From positions 1 to 6,013 of the forward strand of contig CAMDOJ010000107.1 in assembly GCA_945903555.1 (NCBI GenBank): a stretch of 6,013 nt of DNA, read 5' to 3'. Shown in pieces: positions 1-5,868 of this stretch. Within the stretch, counting starts at the first letter, position 1, and every line of letters begins with the position of its first letter. This stretch comes from Chthoniobacter flavus. Lineage in GTDB: Bacteria; Verrucomicrobiota; Verrucomicrobiia; Chthoniobacterales; Terrimicrobiaceae. The translations under genes were made by a program, and so were the position numbers. The notes beneath the pieces are model-generated. The model was not told the origin of the DNA and did not search any database. It saw only the letters and a list, made by a program, of their open reading frames with translations.

Positions 1-1
1 G

Positions 2-79
2 ATCATTTTTGTGACGCGGACCTCGACCGAGGAAATTAACGAATTTGGAAATACCAACAACTCCTTGTGGAAAATCTAG
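2..79 (+). CDS. possible 3' end of an upstream gene (partial)
   Basis: A reading frame open from the left edge ends at a TAG at 77-79 and would encode a 25-residue C-terminal tail (IIFVTRTSTEE... ending NNSLWKI). It would overlap the GTG start of mazG by 13 bases. Such an overlap would explain why mazG lacks a good Shine-Dalgarno sequence, since translation could be coupled. The alternative is that an upstream gene ends in another frame: frame 1 reaches TAA at 37-39 after 12 codons. The piece is too short to identify a family, and a chance open frame cannot be excluded. Confidence 0.3.
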   Translation: MIFVTRTSTEEINEFGNTNNSLWKI

Positions 80-840
80 ACACCATCTTGCAATTGAAGG
101 CAATCGTTGCCCGCCTCCGCGCTCCCGACGGATGTCCTTGGGATCGCGAGCAGACCCACTCCAGCCTACGCGCTGGATTGATCGAAGAATGCTACGAAGT
201 CGTGGATGCTATCGAGCGCGAGGATGACGCCAACTTACGGGAAGAGCTCGGCGACCTACTTCTGAACATTGTCATGCATGCACAGATGGCTGAGGAAAGG
301 GGGGCATTTTCTCTCGAGGACATCGCCGCGACCGTGGGAGAAAAGATGGTCCGCCGACATCCACACGTTTTTGGCGACAAGTCCGCCCACAACAGCGAAG
401 CAGTCCTTCAGCAGTGGGACGCAATCAAGCGACAGGAAAAAGGAGGTTCCACTGGTATCCTTGACGGACTCACCGCCGCGCTGCCCGCCCTTCTTCGCGC
501 TCAGAATGCCCAGAAGAAAGTCGGTCGTGTTGGCTTTGATTGGCCCGATGCGGAACCCGTCTTTGCGAAGATGGCTGAGGAAACCGCTGAAATACGGGAA
601 GCGATCGGGGCCTCGGACTCCGCCGCGACCGAAGCCGAGGTCGGCGACTTGCTTTTCACCGCTGTCAATCTCGCTCGCAAGCTCGGCGTCGATGCCGAGA
701 CCGCCCTCAACGGATCCACGAACCGCTTCATCAGCCGCTTCCAGGCCGTCGAGCGAGAACTCCAATCCAGCGGACGCGAAGTCGCAGGCACCCCGCTTGA
801 GGAACTCGACCGCATTTGGGACAAAGTGAAAAAAGGCTGA
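67..840 (+). CDS. mazG: MazG nucleoside triphosphate pyrophosphohydrolase
   Basis: This all-alpha NTP pyrophosphohydrolase hydrolyses (d)NTPs to NMP and pyrophosphate in the cytoplasm. It is associated with house-cleaning of aberrant nucleotides and, in E. coli, with lowering (p)ppGpp. The 257 residues are close to the 263 of E. coli MazG and show the tandem two-domain layout. The N-terminal domain has the family signature RLRAPDGCPWDREQTH at about 16-31. Its metal-binding acidic residues are E40/E41/E44 (EECYE) and E59/E60/D63 (EELGD). The linker contains KKVGRVGFDWPD at 150-161. The second domain repeats the pattern with E171/E172/E175 (EETAE) and E191/D194 (EVGD). All acidic ligands look intact in both halves. 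The start is GTG at 67: the protein aligns with the family from its first residues, but the only GGA-type element (GGAA, 47-50) lies rather far upstream. It is followed by a terminator-like hairpin and appears to be the last gene of its transcript. Confidence 0.95.
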   Translation: MENLDTILQLKAIVARLRAPDGCPWDREQTHSSLRAGLIEECYEVVDAIEREDDANLREELGDLLLNIVMHAQMAEERGAFSLEDIAATVGEKMVRRHPHVFGDKSAHNSEAVLQQWDAIKRQEKGGSTGILDGLTAALPALLRAQNAQKKVGRVGFDWPDAEPVFAKMAEETAEIREAIGASDSAATEAEVGDLLFTAVNLARKLGVDAETALNGSTNRFISRFQAVERELQSSGREVAGTPLEELDRIWDKVKKG

Positions 841-884
841 GCCTGCCCCGTTCTCGCACCAGAACGCACAAACCGCCGCTCATA

Positions 885-911
885 CCAAAAGCAGCTTTCT
901 TTTGGATTTTT
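885..911 (+). terminator. putative intrinsic terminator after mazG
   Basis: CCAAAAG (885-891) and CTTTTGG (899-905) form a perfect 7-bp stem around a 7-base loop, followed at once by ATTTTT (906-911). It starts about 45 bases after the mazG stop, and the orientation fits ending the mazG transcript. The stem is AT-rich and therefore weak compared with typical terminators. A second hairpin (CGTTCT/AGAACG, 849-866) lies between it and the stop codon but has no T tract. Confidence 0.45.
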
Positions 912-994
912 GGAAAGGAGCAAGCAGGCCAGTCTCTACACGGCCGGGACGGCCATGCCCCCTTCTTCTAATTTCAAAGGGACAATGGTTAACC

Positions 995-1016
995 CCTCCC
1001 GCTTTTTGTCGGGAGG
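995..1016. repeat. isolated hairpin with T-rich loop
   Basis: CCTCCCG (995-1001) and CGGGAGG (1010-1016) pair perfectly over 7 bp with the 8-base loop CTTTTTGT. There is no T tract after the stem on either strand, so it is not a standard rho-independent terminator. It lies about 155 bases downstream of mazG and 125 bases upstream of the OsmC gene. It could be a structured leader element, a processed RNA end or a protein site; its function is unknown. Confidence 0.4.
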
Positions 1017-1103
1017 TGAGAAGACTAGTTGACTCCTTTCAGTCACTCGACACGACTTGAAGATGGTCGCCGACCGATGACACCGACCGATTTTTTCCAT
1101 TCT

Positions 1104-1136
1104 ATTGCAATTTCGCGATAGGGCATCCTAGGATGC
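1104..1136 (+). promoter_or_regulatory. palindrome cluster over the OsmC gene start (putative operator or RBS hairpin)
   Basis: Three perfect palindromes lie head to tail just before the ATG at 1141: ATTGCAAT (1104-1111), TCGCGA (1113-1118) and the 14-base GCATCCTAGGATGC (1123-1136). The last one contains the likely Shine-Dalgarno AGGA (1130-1133), seven bases before the ATG. It could therefore be an operator for a dimeric repressor, or an RNA stem masking the ribosome binding site. Genes of the OsmC/Ohr family are often controlled by MarR-type repressors such as OhrR binding AT-rich palindromes. The sequence here is not a recognisable OhrR box, so the identity of any regulator is open. Confidence 0.4.
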
Positions 1137-1140
1137 AAGC

Positions 1141-1551
1141 ATGGTTGAAATCTCAATAAAATATCTGGGTGATCTTCGTTGCGAGGCAACACACGGACCA
1201 TCGGGAACGATTTTGCTCACTGATGCGCCGGTGGATAACGAGGGACGGGGGGAATCGTTTTCTCCGACGGATCTCACCGCCACGTCGCTGGGCACGTGCA
1301 TGCTGACCATCATGGGCATCGTCGCCCGTCGTCATGGGGTCGATCTGGGCGCAACGACTGTCAAGGCCGTGAAACATATGTCCACCGAACCGCCCCGCCG
1401 AATTGCGAAGCTCGAGATTGTTTTCACGATTCCGCTGCCTTCGGATCACCCGCAGAAGAAACTTCTCGAAGCGGCGGCGAAGGGTTGCCCAGTTCACATG
1501 AGCCTGCATCCAGATGTGGAGCAGGATATCCGTTTCGACTGGGTCGGTTAG
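1141..1551 (+). CDS. OsmC/Ohr-family thiol-dependent protein (probable hydroperoxide reductase)
   Basis: This 136-residue protein has the length and layout of the OsmC/Ohr superfamily, whose characterised members are homodimers that reduce organic hydroperoxides in the cytoplasm through two reactive cysteines. The conserved SFSPTDL at 39-45 leads into the helix with the first cysteine, SLGTCMLT (C53). The second cysteine lies in KGCPVHMSL (C116), so both redox residues are present. The N-terminal beta strands (VEISIKYLGDLRCEATH) and the terminal strand IRFDWVG fit the fold. It belongs to the general OsmC group rather than clearly to Ohr or OsmC proper, so the substrate is not assured. The ATG start at 1141 has AGGA at 1130-1133. 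The gene stands alone on the + strand after a 300-base gap, and its stop (TAG 1549-1551) overlaps the stop of the convergent dehydrogenase gene. Confidence 0.88.
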   Translation: MVEISIKYLGDLRCEATHGPSGTILLTDAPVDNEGRGESFSPTDLTATSLGTCMLTIMGIVARRHGVDLGATTVKAVKHMSTEPPRRIAKLEIVFTIPLPSDHPQKKLLEAAAKGCPVHMSLHPDVEQDIRFDWVG

Positions 1552-2564
1552 TTCGTTCCGAGCGGCGCTGTCTCGCCGATGCGGCGAGTGATTTCCAGCG
1601 CGATGTCGAGGGCATCCGCCGCGGCCAACCCAGTGACCTTCGGCTTCAATCCCTCGCTGGCACATTGGAGGAAAGACTCGAGCTCGATGAGAAGGGGCTC
1701 GCCTTTGTTCACCTCGACAGGCTCGCGTACGATCCGGTGACCGCTGAAGTCGGTGACAATTTTGGAATCCGTGGCCAAGCCGATGAGTTTGCTGATCCCC
1801 GAGCTGGCCTTCTCGTCATCGCGGGCAAGCCGAAGCAGATATCCCGCTTGATTTTTGTAATCGAGAGAAAGATAGGCATTTTGTTGGAAGACGCGGATTT
1901 TGCGAACGCGATCTTGGCTGATCCGGCTGGCGGTGACATTGGCCACGCAACCGTTTTTAAAGCGGAACCTCACGTTGGCGATATCCTCACCGCGACCGAG
2001 AACAGAAATCCCGACGGCGTCCAGGCTCTCAATCGGGGAGCGGACAAGATGCAAAATGATCTCGATGTCGTGAATCATGAGATCCAATACCACGCCTATA
2101 TCCGTGCTGCGGTTCGGGTAGGGGGAAAGCCGCGTCACCTCTAAAAAGCGAGGATTATTCAGCTGGGCTTCGAGGGCGTGGAGGACAGGATTGAAGCGTT
2201 CGATATGCCCGACCTGAAGCACGCAACCGCGCGCGGCAGCAAGTTCGGCAAGCTCACGAGCATGATCTGGCGTGTCGGCGATCGGCTTTTCGATGAGCAG
2301 ATGCTTTCCCTGTTCGAGTAAAAACATGCCCACAGCATGGTGCGTGACGGTCGGCGTGCAGATCGTCGCTGCGTCCACCATGGAAGCGAAAGCCTCGAGA
2401 CTCTCCGCCGCTTGACAATGAAAGCGCTTCGCCGCCGCAGAAGCCGCCTCTGGGTTTTGATCGTAAACGGCCGTGAGACGACTGGTTGGGATTTCACTGT
2501 AAATGCGGGCATGGTTGGCACCCATGTGCCCGACGCCGACGACTCCTGTGCGAATGGTTTTCAT
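1548..2564 (-). CDS. Gfo/Idh/MocA oxidoreductase, GnnA-like (putative UDP-GlcNAc 3-dehydrogenase)
   Basis: This is a 338-residue NAD(P)-dependent sugar dehydrogenase. The Rossmann glycine motif GVGHMG is at 10-15, and the family EKP motif with the conserved lysine is at 92-94 (LLIEKPIADT). GHIERFNPV follows at 119-127, then DLMIHDIEIIL at 161-171 with H165 and D166 at the expected catalytic position. The C-terminal helix with GEPLLIELESFL is near 288-299. The GHIERFNP and D-MIHD signatures, and the position directly after lpxI, resemble GnnA, which oxidises C3 of UDP-GlcNAc before GnnB transaminates it to make the diamino sugar of amide-linked lipid A. No gnnB is visible here, so a different nucleotide-sugar substrate is possible. 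I chose the ATG at 2564 over an in-frame upstream start at 2606 because it forms an ATGA overlap with the lpxI stop and has ACGGAAA just before it. The longer version would add 14 residues before the Rossmann strand. Confidence 0.85.
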   Translation of the reverse strand: MKTIRTGVVGVGHMGANHARIYSEIPTSRLTAVYDQNPEAASAAAKRFHCQAAESLEAFASMVDAATICTPTVTHHAVGMFLLEQGKHLLIEKPIADTPDHARELAELAAARGCVLQVGHIERFNPVLHALEAQLNNPRFLEVTRLSPYPNRSTDIGVVLDLMIHDIEIILHLVRSPIESLDAVGISVLGRGEDIANVRFRFKNGCVANVTASRISQDRVRKIRVFQQNAYLSLDYKNQAGYLLRLARDDEKASSGISKLIGLATDSKIVTDFSGHRIVREPVEVNKGEPLLIELESFLQCASEGLKPKVTGLAAADALDIALEITRRIGETAPLGTN

Positions 2565-3373
2565 TTTCCGTAAATAGTTATAGCGAGTGACTCGGCGAGG
2601 GCGCAAACTTTTGGTCGGTTGAGTAGAATCGTGGATCCCGCTTCGACACCAATGACTCGAATCCCCGCCTCCGCGGCGACTTCAAGGGTTTTGGTTCCCA
2701 CGACAGGCACATCGAATCTCATGTCTTGATTAGGCTTCGACACTTTCACAAGCGTCGCCGCGCCCTTGCCCAGCTTGCCTCCCCGGCGAATGGCTTCGTT
2801 TGTTCCCTCAAAAGCTTCCACCGCGAGCACGGTGCCATTTTTGACAACGACCGTCTGGCCGATATCGAGGCGGCTCGTTTCCTTGGCGATGCGGAAGCCG
2901 TAGTCGAGATCTTCGATGTGGCGCGGCTTGAGGCGTGGCCCGGCAATGAGGCCCAGCGTGGCGAGGTGGTCATCGAGAAACGTCGTGGCCGAAATGAGGT
3001 TGACACCAACCTTCGTCAATTCGGTCCCGACCGCGCCGAAGAGGGACTCGGCATTCCTCTCCTTGAGCTTCGCCAAAAGCACCAGCGCTTTGAAATCGGG
3101 ACGGAGGTTGAAAAGATGCGCGGGGGTGATTTGACCCGCCATGAGCGCGCGTGTCGCCCCAGATTGGCGGGCGGCCTCTATGAGTTTGCCGAGTTGTCCG
3201 ACACGCATCGGAAATGTGACATCCACCATCGCGGCGAGGGTTGGATCTGTTTCGCCTTCGAACACAGCCATGGCAATGCGAGTCACACCAACCTTGCGTG
3301 CCCCCTCGATCACCAATCGAGGGTAGTCGCCACTGCCGGCAATGAGAAAAAGGGGTGCGTTAGGATTTTCCAT
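2561..3373 (-). CDS. lpxI: LpxI, UDP-2,3-diacylglucosamine hydrolase
   Basis: LpxI hydrolyses UDP-2,3-diacylglucosamine to 2,3-diacylglucosamine 1-phosphate (lipid X) and UMP, the fourth step of lipid A synthesis. It replaces LpxH in many non-enterobacterial Gram-negatives and acts at the inner face of the cytoplasmic membrane. The 270 residues match the family length. The N-terminal domain opens with LFLIAGSGDYPRL at 8-20 and includes LMAGQITPAHLF at 77-88. The C-terminal domain has VLAVEAFEGTNEAIRRGG at 182-199, the lysine-rich GKLGKGAATLVKVSKPNQD near 199-217, and the family hallmark QDMRFDVPVVG at 216-226. The acidic residues in that hallmark (D217, D221) cover the region of the catalytic aspartate known from Caulobacter LpxI. 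The ATG at 3373 has GGGGA about eight bases upstream. The gene follows the M23 peptidase gene by 17 bases, and its TGA stop overlaps the ATG of the GnnA-like gene, so the last two are translationally coupled. Confidence 0.95.
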   Translation of the reverse strand: MENPNAPLFLIAGSGDYPRLVIEGARKVGVTRIAMAVFEGETDPTLAAMVDVTFPMRVGQLGKLIEAARQSGATRALMAGQITPAHLFNLRPDFKALVLLAKLKERNAESLFGAVGTELTKVGVNLISATTFLDDHLATLGLIAGPRLKPRHIEDLDYGFRIAKETSRLDIGQTVVVKNGTVLAVEAFEGTNEAIRRGGKLGKGAATLVKVSKPNQDMRFDVPVVGTKTLEVAAEAGIRVIGVEAGSTILLNRPKVCALAESLAITIYGK

Positions 3374-3390
3374 GCAATGGTCCCCAAAAC

Positions 3391-4119
3391 CTAAGGATTA
3401 GTATCCTCAAAGCGATTCACGTTAAACTTTCCTTTGGTCGACGACTTCTCGCCTTGGGGTTGGGTAATGAGCGAGTTTGCCGCAGCGGGATATTGCATGC
3501 CTACCCTATCGGTTCTGTAGCTGTTAATGGGAATGGAAGCCACTTTGCCCCCTGTAGGCAAACGCCGACGCTGCGCGATAAACTGACCAGGCCGAAAGTA
3601 GTTTGAAAAATCTTTAGCGAAGGCAGAGCGATTGATGCCGATATAAAGGTTTTTGCGTATCTCGAAATGCAAATGGGCCTTATACATCCCACGGTTTGTC
3701 CCGATCGTTCCCACCTGCTGACCACGCGAAACCGCCTGCCCCTTTTTGACCAATATCGTGTTGAGGTGAGCATACATGGAATCGGCGAACTGCGTTTTCC
3801 CATTCTCCACATAGGCATGACGCACAAGCACCACATTCCCCCATCCCATACGCGCATCCATGGCAAAAGTCACATAACCATCCCCGATAGAGTAAACGGG
3901 AGCCCCCAGATCGCTATTCCCACCCTTCACTCCATTCCAGTCTTCCCCAGGATGATACGAAAGAAAACCCCGAGCCATATAGTATCCTTCGGCGTCTGGT
4001 TTTCCGATGGGATGATCAAACCCATCCGCCACCCGCACATTGGCACGATCAAGCCCCGGCACCGCCACCAGTCCCGTCACAAAAAGAAGAAGGCAAATCC
4101 AAAATAACCACCGTTGCAT
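3391..4119 (-). CDS. M23 (LytM/lysostaphin-type) metallopeptidase, exported
   Basis: This is a predicted zinc endopeptidase of 242 residues, or a regulator of peptidoglycan hydrolysis acting outside the cytoplasmic membrane. Residues 1-20 form a signal sequence or anchor (R3, then a hydrophobic run to V20). There is no lipobox and no clean AxA cleavage site, so it may stay membrane-attached. The peptidase core spans about 50-155: HPGED supplies H56 and D60, GAPVYSIGDGYV is at 72-83, GWGNVVLVRH is at 92-101, and YAHL gives H118. GQQVGTIG is at 133-140 and AHLHFE gives H149 and H151. All four expected zinc-site or catalytic residues are present, so it should be active. There are no LysM, SH3 or coiled-coil domains. 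The tail after 160 is basic and proline-containing, without a recognised domain. The ATG at 4119 has GGGG about six bases upstream. The gene lies 93 bases after the DUF4230-like gene and 17 bases before lpxI, in a cell-envelope context. Confidence 0.9.
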   Translation of the reverse strand: MQRWLFWICLLLFVTGLVAVPGLDRANVRVADGFDHPIGKPDAEGYYMARGFLSYHPGEDWNGVKGGNSDLGAPVYSIGDGYVTFAMDARMGWGNVVLVRHAYVENGKTQFADSMYAHLNTILVKKGQAVSRGQQVGTIGTNRGMYKAHLHFEIRKNLYIGINRSAFAKDFSNYFRPGQFIAQRRRLPTGGKVASIPINSYRTDRVGMQYPAAANSLITQPQGEKSSTKGKFNVNRFEDTNP

Positions 4120-4212
4120 GCAACCCCGAAACTACGCACTACTCCCCACTGGCGCAAGCCACACTTGCCTAGCGGAGCCGCTTTTTTGACCCGAATACTG
4201 ATAGACAACGCA

Positions 4213-4863
4213 TTATGGCTCCGTCAGTTTTGAAACAAAAACCACCCTGCACCCGGCATTCCGAGCGATCGACGCCACCCTCGTCTCCAATGTGCCCGCC
4301 GCCTCGTTCATGAGCCCGCTATCAACGGCATTCTTCTTTGCGGCGCGTTGCAAAATCAGAAGCCCTTTTTCCTTCGCGCGCTCGGGCAGCGAGTCCCATG
4401 ATATGGAAGCGGGATCGACGGCCGGGGAACCGATCATCTTAAGCAAAACGATTTTGGTTTTAGGCACGTCGACTTCAGCCTCCTCCCCTCCCCTACGAAC
4501 ATTGATCTGAAATGTCTCGCGGTTGAAGATTCCCACCTGAACGCGGAATTCCGCCTTCAATGCCATCGTAGTCCAACCCGGAGGCTGACCATCCAATCTT
4601 CCCTCGACCGCCATCGTTCTCTCCGCCACCACAAATGAATCCCCCTCGGCATGCTGGGAAAAAATGGCACCGGCATTTGCCAAGATGCGCGGAGTGATGC
4701 CTAACTCAACCTGAAATGCCTCCTTCAACCGATTACCGGTCTTCACCGCGCTACTCATCGGCACCAATAAAAACACCCACACGAACCAACAAACGGCGAT
4801 CGTAAAAGCCGTCGCCCCAAAAAAGGTTCCAAAAAAAATCCAGCGGCTACGGTCAGTTTTCAC
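4213..4863 (-). CDS. membrane-anchored DUF4230-like protein, function unknown
   Basis: This is a 216-residue protein with one N-terminal transmembrane segment (about residues 8-35, rich in F, W and V) after a short basic N-terminus, so the rest is probably extracytoplasmic. The soluble part reads as DUF4230: an amphipathic start, beta strands around 77-122 (FVVAERTMAVEGRL, LKAEFRVQVGIF), a DVPKTKIVLL strand at 132-141, and a long helix near 160-203. It ends with a strand (CRVVFV). That match is from pattern recognition only. The frame continues upstream to 5019, but that part lies inside ispA and reads as a low-quality shadow. I chose GTG at 4863, which keeps the transmembrane segment and overlaps the end of ispA by 11 bases. 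There is no Shine-Dalgarno in front of it, so expression may depend on translation of ispA. Position between isoprenoid and envelope genes suggests an envelope role. Confidence 0.7.
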   Translation of the reverse strand: MKTDRSRWIFFGTFFGATAFTIAVCWFVWVFLLVPMSSAVKTGNRLKEAFQVELGITPRILANAGAIFSQHAEGDSFVVAERTMAVEGRLDGQPPGWTTMALKAEFRVQVGIFNRETFQINVRRGGEEAEVDVPKTKIVLLKMIGSPAVDPASISWDSLPERAKEKGLLILQRAAKKNAVDSGLMNEAAGTLETRVASIARNAGCRVVFVSKLTEP

Positions 4864-5728
4864 GATTAAGAAGGTGGTCGGCCAAGCCAGCGAGGAAGGC
4901 CCCGCGCTCGCCAAGGGGCTTGAGAGCTTTACGGGCACTTGCGGTGAACTTGGCCGCTTCGCGGACGGATTTTTCCAATCCGAGCACGGATGGAAATGTC
5001 GCCTTGCCCGAGGCCACATCCTTGCCGGCGCTTTTCCCTAGCTTTTCGCTGCTCTGGGTCACGTCCAAAATGTCATCGATCACCTGGAAGGCGAGGCCGA
5101 GGTTTTCTCCGAACTCGGTGAGCGCCTTGAGATCGCGTGCGCTGGCATTCGCGGACATCGCCCCTAGCCTAAGACTCACCGCAATCATCGAGGAGGTTTT
5201 GCCCCGATGAATATTCATCAACTCGCGCAGGCTTGTTTTTTTATTCTCTGCTTCCAGATCGGCCACTTGGCCCCCGATGAGGTAGGCACTGCCTGCCGCT
5301 TTCGCGAGATACAGAAAAAACGCTTGAGGGCGATAGCGGGCCGTTTCCTTCGTGCGAGCGAGGATTTCAAAGGCCATCGTCAACAGCGCATCACCCGCCA
5401 GCACCGCCACTCCCTCGCCAAAAACCTTGTGCGAGGTCGGTCGCCCCCGCCGAAAATCATCATCATCCATGCACGGCAGATCATCGTGAATGAGCGAATA
5501 CGTATGAATGCACTCGACTGCACAAGCGGCAGGCAAAGCCGCCTGCCAACGCCCGCCGCAAGCCTCCGCCGCGGCTAGACATAGCACCGGCCTCATCCGC
5601 TTCCCACCAGCAAAAAGACTATAATGCATCGCGCGATGGATCGTCGCCGTCTTGGGATCAGGCAACCAACGCCCCAAGGCGAGATCCACTTTCTTATGCA
5701 AAGAAGCAATGCGAGATGGAATGTTCAT
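4853..5728 (-). CDS. ispA: farnesyl diphosphate synthase (short-chain polyprenyl synthetase)
   Basis: This trans-isoprenyl diphosphate synthase of 291 residues condenses IPP with DMAPP and GPP to give farnesyl diphosphate (C15), the precursor for undecaprenyl phosphate and quinone side chains. Visible motifs are GGKRMRP at 41-47 (IPP binding) and the first aspartate-rich motif DDLPCMD at 82-88 within YSLIHDDLPCMDDDDFRRG. AGDALLTMAFEIL is at 111-123 and the second aspartate-rich motif DDILD at 218-222 is preceded by FQ. GKDVASGKATFPS at 235-247 holds the conserved lysines. The two-residue insertion in the first motif and the Y77/S78 pair before it match E. coli IspA (type II FPP synthase), favouring a C15 product. 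GGPP synthase activity is the main alternative. The ATG at 5728 has a GGGGG tract about five bases upstream. It is the first gene of the minus-strand cluster and its last codons overlap the next gene. Confidence 0.94.
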   Translation of the reverse strand: MNIPSRIASLHKKVDLALGRWLPDPKTATIHRAMHYSLFAGGKRMRPVLCLAAAEACGGRWQAALPAACAVECIHTYSLIHDDLPCMDDDDFRRGRPTSHKVFGEGVAVLAGDALLTMAFEILARTKETARYRPQAFFLYLAKAAGSAYLIGGQVADLEAENKKTSLRELMNIHRGKTSSMIAVSLRLGAMSANASARDLKALTEFGENLGLAFQVIDDILDVTQSSEKLGKSAGKDVASGKATFPSVLGLEKSVREAAKFTASARKALKPLGERGAFLAGLADHLLNREN

Positions 5729-5746
5729 CGAACCCCCAACAATCCA

Positions 5747-5774
5747 CGAACGAAACGAAACTGAAAACTGAAAA
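5747..5774. repeat. short tandem repeats in the ispA leader
   Basis: On the + strand CGAA, CGAAA and CGAAA are followed by two exact copies of CTGAAAA (5761-5767 and 5768-5774). Read in the direction of ispA this is a T-rich, G-poor tract 19-46 bases before the start codon, probably within the untranslated leader. Such unstructured leaders can favour ribosome access, but the repeats may also be simple slippage products. No convincing -35/-10 pair for ispA is visible between 5775 and 5868. Confidence 0.45.
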
Positions 5775-5868
5775 ATTCATTGATTGCTCACACGGGGTAG
5801 TGCAGGAAAATTGAGCCTTGAAAAAGTCCGGATGAATTCGTTCCAGCGGCAGTTGGAAGAAGTACCGC

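Larger units (their letters stand above)
841..1140. other. 300-base intergenic region, mazG to OsmC gene
   Basis: No convincing coding frame crosses this stretch. It contains a CGTTCT/AGAACG hairpin at 849-866, the terminator-like hairpin at 885-911, and a direct repeat ACGGCC at 940-945 and 949-954. It also holds a 7-bp-stem hairpin at 995-1016, a TGACT/AGTCA inverted repeat at 1030-1045, a direct repeat CGACCGA at 1071-1077 and 1084-1090 followed by six T, and the palindrome cluster at 1104-1136. No -35/-10 pair stands out. TTGCAA at 1105-1110 with TAGGAT at 1129-1134 (18-base spacer) is the nearest candidate, but it would put the transcript start almost at the ATG. The region probably contains the osmC promoter and its regulation, and it is long enough to hide a small RNA, for which I see no specific evidence. 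Confidence 0.6.

Noticed and set aside
256..765. 169-codon open frame on the minus strand
   Set aside because: It is antisense to mazG, whose motifs are intact over the full length; no domain is visible.
1029..1057. TTGACT as a -35 element for the OsmC gene
   Set aside because: The bases 17 downstream (ACGACT) do not resemble a -10 element, and the transcript would start far from the gene. It is better explained as one arm of the TGACT/AGTCA repeat.
1296..2144. 282-codon open frame on the + strand
   Set aside because: It lies antisense to the GnnA-like gene and partly within the OsmC gene. The protein shows no domain and has the composition of a shadow frame in GC-rich sequence.
2726..3394. 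222-codon open frame on the + strand
   Set aside because: It is antisense to the well-supported lpxI, with no recognisable motif and no ribosome binding site.
4154..4168. GCAAG/CTTGC inverted repeat between the DUF4230-like and M23 genes
   Set aside because: A five-pair stem without T tract or conserved surroundings is expected by chance in this length of sequence.
4171..4187. AGCG/CGCT hairpin followed by six T, like a + strand terminator
   Set aside because: The stem has only four pairs with a four-base loop, and no + strand gene precedes it. On the minus strand, where the genes run, no T tract follows, so it does not end the ispA/DUF4230-like transcript.
4864..5019. N-terminal extension of the DUF4230-like protein (52 extra residues)
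   Set aside because: It lies inside ispA, is rich in P, S and R like a shadow frame, and would bury the transmembrane start. GTG at 4863 is the better start.
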